Shown here: positions 45,224 to 56,100 of the stretch, in pieces
Position numbering within the stretch: position 1 is the first letter of the stretch
How the letters are laid out: the number at the start of each line of letters is the position of its first letter
NCBI GenBank assembly: GCA_030761205.1
Contig: JAULJL010000005.1
Coordinates: forward strand, 11,681,501-11,745,500
Length of the DNA: 64,000 nt
Direction: 5' to 3'
Origin: Fremontodendron californicum
Taxonomy: Eukaryota > Streptophyta > Magnoliopsida > Malvales > Malvaceae
Program-made: the position numbers and the translations under genes
The notes under the pieces: model-generated
Told to the model about the DNA's origin: nothing
What the model saw: only the letters and a program-made list of their open reading frames with translations
Databases searched by the model: none

Positions 45224-46500
45224 TTTGTAATTTCTGCAATGTTTCATTTTCATCCGTGATAAAATAAAAATAAAAAAAATTGATTTTTCATTCATGATTT
45301 TTTCAGTTTATTTTAAATCCATCCATTCGTTAACATTACGTTAGAATTTAAACAGAATTGACGATGTGACAAATTTTGTCCAAATTCTAATGGCATGTTG
45401 ACAGGCTTGATGAATTTAGAACAAATCCACAAGGTTACGGAGACTATGCCATTAGAACTTGACGTTTGTTACATGTGGCAAATTTCATTTAAATTCTTAT
45501 GGCATGTTGACGAATCAATGGGTTTGAAATAAATACAAAAGTCATAAATGAAAAAAAAAAAAATATATATATATATAAATTGTGGACGAATGAAATATTA
45601 GGAAAAGGTCATAGATTAATGCTAGCTACAATTTACTCTTCCATCGGTTTGTCTAAAAATTGTTCCTTTATATTATTATTATTATTATCGTAAAGAAACT
45701 TCTCATTCGGGCAGAGTTACTCGTTCGGTCCGACAGGTCCAACTTAAATTGGATTGTGCTTGAAATAAATTTTTGATAATTCGGGTCCACCCTATCTGAT
45801 TCAATCCGGATTACTATTTAAATAATATTTAATTATAAAAATATATAAAATAATTTTTTAATATATTTTAAATAGTAAAACTTACTTTTGAGTCGAGCTT
45901 GAGCAAGCAGTTCGAGTTCGACCCATGAACATTTTTAATCTTGACCTATAATATATCTCTGGTTTGATAAATTCAATAGCTATACAATTCAAAATTTCAA
46001 ATCATATGTTGCAAATTCTCAATTTAAATTGGTATATAACATAATAATATTTACAATGTTTTCTCTATCATGACTCCTAAATCGAACACTACATGATTCA
46101 AAAATTTAAAGTTCAATGTTTAGTGCAATTTTGTTTGTAAAATCCTTTTAATATTATCAAACTTGTAAACATCTTGAAATTAAAAAGTTATATCTAAAAC
46201 TAATGAATGATAGATAATCAAACCTCACCATATATAACTAAGAAGTTATATCAAACACAACAAAACACTTTAATACATGCTGATATATATACTAGATAAT
46301 GCTCGTGCTTCGCTGCGGAATGTTATCAAATTTGAATTGATAATTTATAATAAATTTGGAAGATTATTATCGAATTTGAATTGATATTTTATAATAAATT
46401 TGGAAGATTAAAAATCAAGAGCAGTAAAGATAATTTAGAAAAATAATTTCTATCCTTATACGACACTTGGTATAAAATTGAGAGTTGTTTGAATATGATC
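45224..46500. other. Non-coding DNA downstream of the plus-strand kinase gene
   Basis: The first 60-80 bases probably form the 3' untranslated region (AATAAAA near 45262). Two imperfect copies of a segment of about 110 bases with ATGGCATGTTGAC occur at about 45340-45430 and 45450-45545. A decayed TAGA/TCTA-type MITE may lie at 45712-45938 (AGAGTTACTCGTTCGG against ATGTTCATGGGTCGAA). ACTAG near 46291 followed by GCTCGTGCTTCGCTGCGG could be a minus-strand Helitron end. Confidence 0.5.
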
Positions 46501-49500
46501 TGTCATAATAGTTTTTCGACTGCTAACGATTTTCAAAAACACAATGGAGTCGCCACTAATCTTTTTTAGCTTAGGTGTGATTGGTCAACTACTAAAATCT
46601 GTATTTGAAAAAAGAATTTTAAAATTAATTAAAACCTTTTAAAAAGACAATTTTGAAGTCTGCGATCGAAACCAGAGAAAAATCATGACGAGTTCGGGAG
46701 TACGGTTACGTATGGGGAAGGTATTAGCACCCCCGCGGCACCCGTTAATAAAATGGTACCAATTAGTCATGTGTTATCCTAAATCTCGATTTAATGGACT
46801 CAACAACGATGTATAAAATTAATTCTCTTTTTATTTCTTTTCCAAAATATGTTTATTAATCGAAAAAAGAATTGTCATTATTTTTTGAAAATGAAAGTGA
46901 ACATAAATCTTTTATCGAGAACAACACTCTTTAAATATTTGCAATACCTTTGGTGGTATTTAACGAGATCCTCTCATATCAGGATTCTTAGGAATCACTA
47001 CTGTGACGTCCTTCAAATTCTGTCGTCGGAGATTTGTCGTTCACATTTGTTTTTAAATTTCCTTTTCAAGATCGTTTTATTTGTATCAAAAGAAATTATT
47101 CTTTTATTTTTTATTTATGAAAACGAATGTGGATCTTTTATTGAAAATGCTCGTTAAATACTCCCAATACCTTTGGTCATATTTCAACGAAATTTTCTCA
47201 CCTCAAGACATCTTAGGAATCACTACTGTAACATCCTTTGAATTCCATCATCGGTCGATCACATTTCTTAAAACATTTTTATCTGTATTTTAAAAAATGA
47301 AATATCTTTTATAATTAATTTCGAAATAAAAGCAATTATCTATGTAAAAAAAATTCTCGAATCACTTTGATACTTTCGATAATGTTTCGATAACTATTTT
47401 TACTCGGACTATTTTGAGAAATGATTGATACTTCAACCATCACAAGAATAAATCCATTTTTAAAAAATTTCCTAAATTGAAAATAATTTAAAAGAAATTT
47501 TTATTCGTGAAATTATTGCATGCACCGAAATGCCATTTTCGATTTAAAAAGAATAAATAAATAAATAAAAATATGAGAATAAAATAAAATAAAATAAAAT
47601 AAAAAGATCAACAGTAATAATATAGTAATAATAATAATAATAACTACTATAATAAAATAAAAAAATAAAAACATTAACCAAATAATAAAGAAAAATATAA
47701 TAAAATTAAATTAAAATAGGTAAATAAAAAATGAACATAAACGAAAATAAAATAAAACTTACTTTCGAAAAATGCGAAAAAATCGAGACTTGAGTGCTCA
47801 GATGAATTCCACGAGAAGATTAATATATTTTTCCTTTTTTTCTTTCTTCTTTTTCCTTTTTCCTTTTTCCTTTTCCCTTTTTTCTTTTTCTTCTTTTTTT
47901 TCATTTTTTTTTCATTTTTTTCCTCTCTTTCATTTCTTCTTCCTTTCATTTCTTTCCTTTCTTTCCTCTTTTTTGTTTCTTCTCCCTGTTTCCTTTCTTC
48001 TCCCCCCAAACCGGGTCAGCCACGCGAACCCGGGTTAACCCGCTGGTCAACACGTGGGTCAGCAGGCTGACCCGACCCCAAAACGACATCGTTTTAGGGT
48101 CCTTATATAACCCCCAAAACCTTTTTTTCATTTTTTTCTTTATTTTCTCTCTCTTCCTCCCATTTTCTCTTTTCCATCTCTACTCTCTCTCCTCTTCATA
48201 CGCAGCCACCCTGAACCCAGATGCTGGCGTTTGGGCCACCGTGCTAGTCATCGACCATCGCTAGCTAGCGACGGATTTGCACCAAAATTTACCCAAAGCC
48301 TCTTCCTAGCCTCATCTTCATTTCTATCCGAGTAGTTTTTCAAGAAAACAAGCCCAAAAGTCTAGATCTGAATTTCAAAAACTTGTAAACCACCCCCGTA
48401 AATGCTGCCGTCCACCGTTGGATGGGGCTCAAAATTAAACTCGAGACTCCTCATACCCTAAACGATCTATCTACCGTTCGAATTGTTTAGAAAAGCCTCC
48501 TAACCCTACAAACTACTGTAGCCCGAGCCTCTCTCTTTTTGTTTTTGATTTTCTCTTTTTGATTATTCCTGTGTTCTTGTGATGTGTGTTTTTTTTTTTT
48601 TTAATGTTTTTGTTGTTTGTTGTCATTCTGGGTTTTTCTTTTCAGGATTCCAAACTTTGGGGGTTGGATCCGAGAGTGAGGGGAACCAGGGGTCTGGGTC
48701 TATTTTTAAGGTTGCTGTTTAGGTTTTTTTTATTTGCTGATTTTTTATTTTTTGGGGTTGAGATCCGAACGAGTGGGGGCTAGGACCGAGCCTAGGGGAA
48801 GTGGGTCTCTTTTGGCAGGGAACCGAACCCTGATCTTGGTTTAGACTGGGTTTTATAAGGGTCATTTTGGGGCGATTGTTGGGCGGTGGGGCTAGGGCTA
48901 AGGGCGGCTAACCTAGGGTTTAGGTGGGTGGTGGGAGGCTGTCGGTGTCAGTGCAATTGGGTGTGTGTAGGCTTGGGCAGTGGAGAGGTGGTGAGGTGGC
49001 TAGGTTTGGTGGGGCATGTGGGGGCAGCTGCCTGCTAGGGTTAGGACAGGCCTGGGGGTATGGTCAAGTTGGAGGGAAGGCTGCTGGCCAACGGATAGCC
49101 TGGGTGGCCTGCTGAGCAGGCCTAGATTGGTTTAGCAGTGGTGTATGCTAGTGGGCCTGCTGCTGGGCTTGCAAGGTGACAGGCCTAGGGCTTGGAAACT
49201 TGGGCCTCTATGCCCAAAATCACACAACAAAATTTTGGGTTCATAGCCCAACATAAACAGGCCCAAGTAATTTTAAATCCAAATGGCCTTCAGGCCCACA
49301 CAAGGTCAATCCAATTAAAACTGGGCTCAAAATTAAAAAGACCTATGAAGGTCCAAGTCCAACTTTAAAATCAAAAATCAATCCAAGCTCGAATGAAATT
49401 AAAGCCCGAAACATGTCTAATTAATGACTTCAAGTTTAAAACGAGTCAAAATTGGATACCAATTTAATGAACTTGAAAATTTTTGATCTATGAAATAGGA

Positions 49501-49579
49501 AGGCTAAATTAAAAATGTCGATCTATCTTGAATCACTTGACTCGAAATGGACTCGGTCGGTCAAAATTAGGTTGCTACA
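46501..49579 (-). repeat. 3' LTR of the second Tat/Ogre element (3079 bp)
   Basis: TGTCATAATAG...GGTTGCTACA on the + strand. On the minus strand a TATA motif (TTATATAAGG, about 48102-48111) stands near CAAAACGATGTCG. GC-rich, T-free patches at 48650-49190 give long but unconvincing open frames. Pyrimidine runs at 47820-48000 give Phe/Ser- or Lys-rich frames. Confidence 0.85.
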
Positions 49580-49594
49580 GTTGCCCCTCTTTGC
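49580..49594 (-). other. Polypurine tract of the second Tat/Ogre element
   Basis: GCAAAGAGGGGCAAC on the minus strand, directly before TGTAGCAACC, closely resembling the tract at 11408-11423. Confidence 0.85.
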
Positions 49595-52500
49595 AAATTG
49601 CTGAGAATCAGGAATAGGGCAAAGACGTAAGAAATAATTTTGTCCGATCATGGAGGTCGGTTTCCGAGAGATGCCTTTCGTTCACTGTTGAGGAAAGATA
49701 AAGAGATTATTATTGTTATTATTATTATTTTTTTTTTTTAAAATGAACTTTAAAATTGAAAAAAAAATCACTACCTCTAGGCTTTACAACTTAAAAATTT
49801 GACAAAAAAGTTTTCACGACTTTGAAAATTAAAACGATGCTCCTCTAATCAGAGGCTCCACAACTTTGAAAAAAAGAACTTCGAATTTTTTGACAAATGA
49901 ATTTGAACACGACTCAGATTACCATCTCATTTTCTGCCTTTAGTCTTACGAAAGTGAAGACTTATTCCTGGATATCGCCATCGGAAGACTTAGAAAATTG
50001 TGGATATCATCACTTGAAACTTCGGATATCGCCACCGACAACTTATCATAACTAAATTTTCGGATATCACCACCGGAAGCTTCGGATATCACCATCGAAG
50101 ACTTATCATAACTGAATTTCTGGATATCACCATCGGAAGCTTCGAATATCGCCACCGAAGACTTATCATTACTGAATTTTCAGATATCACCTCCAAAAGC
50201 TTCGGATATCACCACCGAAGACTTAACATAACTGAATTTCGGATATCACCATCGAAAGCTTCGGATATAGCTACCGAAGACTTAACAATCTATTTTCTTA
50301 TCCACTTTCTAGCTTTAGTCTTACGAAAGTGAAAACTTATTCCCGGATATCGCCACCGGATGCTTTGGATATCACCACCAAAGACTTATCGTAACCAAAT
50401 TTTTGGATATCACCACCCGAAGCTTCGGATATCACCACTGAAGACTTACCACAACTGAATTTTCAGATATCACCACCAAAGACTTATCATAACTGAATTT
50501 TCGGATATCACCACCGAAAACTTAGCAATCAAATTTTGGATATCACCATCGAAAGCTTCGGATATCACCACCGAAGACTTATCATATTGAAGTTTCCTAT
50601 CAGATGCTTCGGATATCACCACCGAAGACTTTACCATAAATTTAAATATTCTTCATTTAAAAAAACTTTCCAAATATTCTTCAACTTTGACAACTCCATC
50701 TAAACATCTATCAATTCAAAAAAAACTTTTTCATATATTTTCCAAAACATGGGAATTTTCTCACTCAAAAGTTTCCTTCCTTTGAAATCATCCACTTTTC
50801 TTTAAACATGTCTTTTCTCGTGCAATAAATGTCATGTTTATTTTATAAAGGCAATGATTTGTTGGTGATGCAAATGCCCATTTACTAATGCAAATGATTA
50901 AGATTCTCACTACATGGTGCAGTGCAATGCAAGTATTCACTGAATGCCATGATGCATATGCTCTCTGAATGATACAGGTATCTCTCAAATATCTGAAATT
51001 GGCTTTCCCCAGGATTTCTCGAGTTTCCCATTTTGCTTTCCATTTCACATCACAACACACCCTGAACTAGCAAGTGTCAGAATAAATCATCTCCCTTTCA
51101 TCTCATGTATCTTGCTGATGACAGTTTAATTTCTTGTCATGTAAGAAGGGAATATACTTTTTAAATTCTTCACTCAAATCTCTTGCCATATTTTTGCCCC
51201 AACAATTTCCAAATCCACCATCATATTGTTGACCCCCATATTATCTTGTTAACATGTACACAATTTCCCCTATGGGTTTGTGCCTGTAGCATTCACTTTT
51301 TTCCAAAACTTTTACTCATCCAAATTTGAAGATATCTCTATATAAACAAAATTCGTTCTAACATCTCTATACCCTATGATCATGAGAACTCTTGCTTCTT
51401 ATCAAAACATTTTATTTTCCTAGATTTTGAAAATTCCACACATTTTTTAAGAGAAAAAACCCACCTTGGTCAAGACTTCTTGAACAAAAATTGCTCACGA
51501 CAGTCTTGAAAAATATCTTCACTTTTTTTTTTCTTTTCATTGACTTTCCCCAAACAAAAAAAAGAAAATCTAGAAAAACTTTTGATCGAGATGTTGCCCA
51601 AAGTATGTTATTTTTCAAACAATCTTTTTGAAACAATCGTTTTCAGAAAAAGATGTGACATTCAAGCTCTTGAAACTCGATGATCACTGTTAGAAAACTT
51701 TTGACGCGATGGTAGTTTTTTTTTTTCAAATGACATGGCCTCACAAGGTTTTGGTTCATTCAGGAAAAGGTTTTGCATAGAAAACATGCCCCTATCATCT
51801 AGGCTTACTAATGAAACATGGATTTTCTAGAAACAATGAATTTCTTGAGATTCAGACTTTTTGGAATGATTTATTTTTAGAAGTGTAAGCAATTTTGACA
51901 TCTTTTGAGTCTCCAAATAATTGCATTTTGACAAGCGTCAAGGCTACACGTGACAGGCTCAAGATATTGAGTGGTCGTTTTGGAAGGGAAATTTTTCAAA
52001 CCTAGACTTCAAACTTTGAGCAGAGCCGACATTCTAGAATCTCTAAAAGTCTTGAATGCTTATTGGTTTCTTCAAAATGACATCTCTTTTTTCACTGATT
52101 TGGCAACATCATAGGTGGTTTCAAAAAGTTTTATGTCAACCTGATCTGCCCAATTTCTTCTAAGTTTTCACCTTAGATTCTCACCCTCTTTTTTCGTTTT
52201 GTTTTGTTCTTCCTTTCTTTTTGTTGATTGTTCAATCATGCATCTAAGAATTCAAATCTTGTTCAAAATGTGTCAAAGGACTCAAACTGTTTTGACAAAG
52301 GAAAGAGAGACTGAAGTCTCGTTCAAGAAATAAGTTCTTTAATTCAAATGTCCAAGTTTGATCAAAATGGGCTTTGCAAGGTACATAACGTAGGCCAAGG
52401 TTTAAGGGTTTGAGAATAAGAGGATAAACAGGCTCAAAATACATGCTCAAGGGTAATCATACCAAGGATCACTTCGTAACCTGTGAAGGGCTCTCTTCAA

Positions 52501-52800
52501 GATATTTATCTTTTCATTTCTGAAACCACTTCACTTCATTTCATTTTTTTCAAATTTCTTTTTTCTTCTTGTGTACAATTCCACTCTTGATGTAGAAATT
52601 TGAAAACTCTTTTTTTCCCATTTATCTTGCATTTGCCCCTCGACCTAAGATCTTTTGGTTTGTTCTTAAAGCATGAATCGATGATCCCTGAGAAGGTTTT
52701 TTTTCTTGCATTTGCCCCCCAGTGTAGAGGGTGATCCTTGATTAGGGTTCATTTGAAAAAGAATTCACCAGAATCAAAGAGGTAACTAGTTAATGCTTTT
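49595..52800 (-). other. 3' noncoding region of the second Tat/Ogre element
   Basis: This is 3.2 kb with no real gene. It includes the tandem array at 49968-50640 and T-rich DNA. Near 50880-50960 it has ATGCATATGC/TGAATGCCATGATG motifs reminiscent of 10260-10300 in the first element. Confidence 0.7.
49968..50640. repeat. Tandem repeat with GGATATCACCACCGAAG core
   Basis: About 20 occurrences of GGATATCxCCAxCGAAG are arranged in alternating short forms (AGCTTC after the core) and longer forms (ACTTATCATAACTGAATTTT after the core). The higher-order unit is about 59 bases. It has no similarity to the array in the first Tat/Ogre element. Confidence 0.9.
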
Positions 52801-53186
52801 TGATGCACCCAAAAGAGTGTATCTAATTTAACCTTACACTTTAAAAGATATCAATTGTAGAGTATAGTGATTAGCAAGGGTCGAGTTCACAGGGATTGGT
52901 GTTTAGTTTAAGAACTATTAATTTATACTTAAATTCAAAGAAAACAAAATAAAAGGGAGGTTTTTGAAATCAGTTTAAACTAAAGCAAACAATAAAAGGA
53001 AGAAAGCAAGTAAATAAGAAGTAATCAAATATGAGAAAAGTATGGTTAAGGTTTCATTCTCCACCACTAGACATCATTGAGAATCAATAATCAGATCTAT
53101 CAACATCAATTAACTATCAAAATTATCAACCGTAAATAACAATAAGCTTTGCTACCCCAATATTTCCTTAGTTTGTCGTTAAATAG
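52801..53186 (-). repeat. 3' LTR of the second non-autonomous element, first part
   Basis: Matches 22320-22900 apart from the AGGCGGTATAACCAGCC block, which is absent here. It ends with the AATAG target duplication of the inserted Athila copy. Confidence 0.85.
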
Positions 53187-56100
53187 TGACAAGGTTTTCC
53201 ATAAACTAGCCTATAAGGAGACATGCCCAATGCTGTTTTAAAAGCTGTTCGATAGGCCCATAATGCATCGTTAAGTCTAAGAGACCAATCTTTGCGATTT
53301 GGATTAACTGTCTTTTCCAAAATTTGTTTAATCTCCCTATTTGCTAATTCTACCTGTCCATTTGTCTGCGGGTGATAAGGGGTTGCAACTTTGTGTGTAA
53401 TGGCATATTTCTTCATTAATGTTTCAAAAACCTTGTTGCAAAAATGTGTTCCCCCATCGCTTATGATAGATCGAGGAATTCCAAATCGACTCAAAATATT
53501 TTCTTTTAAAAATTTAATCACTGTTTTGTGATCATTATTTCGACATGGAATTGCCTCTATCCACTTTGAAACATAATCTATTGCAACTAAAATGTATAAG
53601 AAACCAAAAGATGGTGGAAATGGTCCCATGAAATCAATACCCCAACAGTCAAAAATTTCAATTACAAGAATTGGGTTCAAAGGCATCATGTTTCTTTTCG
53701 AAATGGAACCTAATTTTTGACAACTTTCACATGACTTGCAAAAATTATGTGCATCTTTGAACAAAGTTGGCCAGTAAAATCCACACTGTAAAATTTTTGC
53801 AGCAGTTTTCTTTGATGAAAAATGACCACCACATGCCTCGGAATGACAAAACTTAATTACACTACTTACCTCATTGTCGGGAATGCATCTTCGAAAAATC
53901 TGATCAGGACAATATTTGAACAAGTAAGGGTCATCCCAATAGAACTTCTTTACCTCATTCAGAAACTTCCTTTTATCTTGTGTGCTCCATTGAGAAGGAA
54001 TTTTTCCTGTAGCAAGAAAATTAGCAATGTCAGCAAACCAAGGTGTCGTGGAGACAATTAGAAGTTGTTCATCAGGAAAAGTATCATTTATTGGTGAGGT
54101 TCCAAAAGATTCATCACAAACAAGTCTTGATAAATGATCAGCCACCACATTTTCTACTCCTTTTTTATCTCGAATGGTGATGTCAAATTCTTGCAGCAAA
54201 AGGATCCACCTCAGCAACCTAGGTTTTGCATCCTTCTTAGAGAGAAGATATTTTAAAGCTGCATGATCACTAAAGACAACAATTGATGATCCAACAAGGT
54301 AAGATCTGAATTTATCCAATGCAAAAACAACTGCAAGTAATTCCTTTTCTGTAGTGGAATAATTCATTTGGGCTCTATTTAAAGTTTTACTTGCATAGTA
54401 AATTACATGTGGTTTATTATCTTTCCTTTGTCCTAACACAGCACCAACAGCATAGTCACTAGCATCACACATTATTTCAAATGGTAAGGACCAATCAGGA
54501 GATCTCATAATAGGAGCAGTAGTGAGCATATTTTTGAGTTTTTCAAAAGCATCTTCACAATCTTTAGTCCATTCAAATGCAGTGTCTTTCATTAAAAGAT
54601 TACATAGAGGTTTAGATATTGTGCTAAAATCTTTTATGAATCTTCTATAAAAACCTGCATGTCCCAAGAATGACCTAATGTCCTTTACTGTCTTTGGTGT
54701 GGGTAGATTAGCAATCAATTCAAGTTTTGACTTGTCTACCTCAATCCCTTTTGCAGAAACAATGTGACCTAGTACAATACCTTTAGTGACCATGAAATGA
54801 CATTTTTCCCAATTAAGAACAAGATTTTTTTCTTCACACCTAATCAATACATTTTTCAAATTGGCTAAGCAATCATCAAATGAATCACCAGAAACAGAAA
54901 AATCATCCATGAAAATCTCAAGATTACGTTCAATCATGTCACTAAAAATGCTAAGCATGCATCTTTGAAATGTGGCAGGGGCGTTACATAATCCAAATGG
55001 CATTCTACGATATGCAAAAGTACCAAAAGGACATGTAAAAGTGGTTTTCTCTTGGTCCTCAAGTGCAATGGCAATTTGATTATACCCAGAATATCCATCT
55101 AGAAAACAATAAAACTCATGCCCTGCAACTCTTTCTAAGATTTGATCCATGAAAGGCAAAGGGAAATGATCTTTCCTCGTCACTGAGTTAAGTTTCCTAT
55201 AGTCAATGCACATGCGCCAACCAGTAACAGTCCTAGCTGGAATTAATTCATTGTTTTCATTTTTAACTACAGTAACTCCAGATTTCTTAGGTACGACTTG
55301 AGTAGGACTTACCCATTTGCTATCAGAGATAGGATAAATGATTCCATTATCTAGAAGTTTAATGACTTCATTTCTCACTACTTCTTTCATATTAGGATTA
55401 AGCCTTCGTTGCATTTGTCTAGAGGGTTTAGCATTTTCCTCTAAATAAATATTATGTGTGCAGATTAATGGGCTTATTCCCTTTATGTCAGCTAAGGTCC
55501 ATCCTAATGCATTTTTGTGCATCTTCAAAAGTTGTAACAACTTACCTTCTTGTAGTTCATCAAGATGTGAAGAAATTATGACTGGAAAAGTTTCACTCTC
55601 ACCCAAAAAGGAATATTTTAGCTCGGATGGCAATGGTTTTAACTCCAGCTTGGGTGGTTCAATAGTTGATGGTACAGTGACATTTGTAAGTGATGGTAGT
55701 TCCTCAAACTTTTGTTTCCAACAATGCTTATCCTGAAAAGATTTTAACAAAGAATCAGTGTGTGAAATTTCTGAAGCATTATCAAACTCATATTCAATTA
55801 AATAAGCTTCTAAAGGATCATGGAATGTGGTAGTGGTGAGATGTTCATGAACAAGTTCTTCAATGAAATCCACTTCATGTACTTCTGAATTATCACCAGG
55901 TTGCTTGCAAATGTTGAACACATTTAATTCTAAAGTCATATTTCCAAAAGAAATGTTCAACATACCATTCCTGCAATTTATCAGAGCATTAGAAGTTGCA
56001 AGAAATGGACGGCCTAATATAACAGGAATTTGAACATTTGGATTTGAAACAGGATGTGTGTCCAAAACAATAAAATCAACAGGGAAGTAAAAATTATCAA

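Larger units (their letters stand above)
46501..52800 (-). mobile_element. Second Tat/Ogre-type retrotransposon (LTR and 3' part only)
   Basis: An LTR of 3079 bp (46501-49579), a purine tract and about 3.2 kb of 3' noncoding DNA are visible on the minus strand. At 52801 the sequence is cut by an Athila-like element that extends past the window. The LTR shares short blocks with the first Tat/Ogre LTR: the reverse complement at 46680-46740 has GTTCGGGAGTACGGTTACGT and the AATGGAGTCGCCACTAAT block. No coding part of this element is visible in the window. Confidence 0.85.

Noticed and set aside
47674..48131. Lys/Glu-rich and Phe/Ser-rich frames in the second Tat/Ogre LTR
   Set aside because: Produced by a long pyrimidine/purine tract inside an LTR; no start context or domain.
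48586..49115. Gly/Leu/Arg-rich plus-strand frames
   Set aside because: Compositional frames in the GC-rich part of an LTR, on the strand opposite to the element's transcription.
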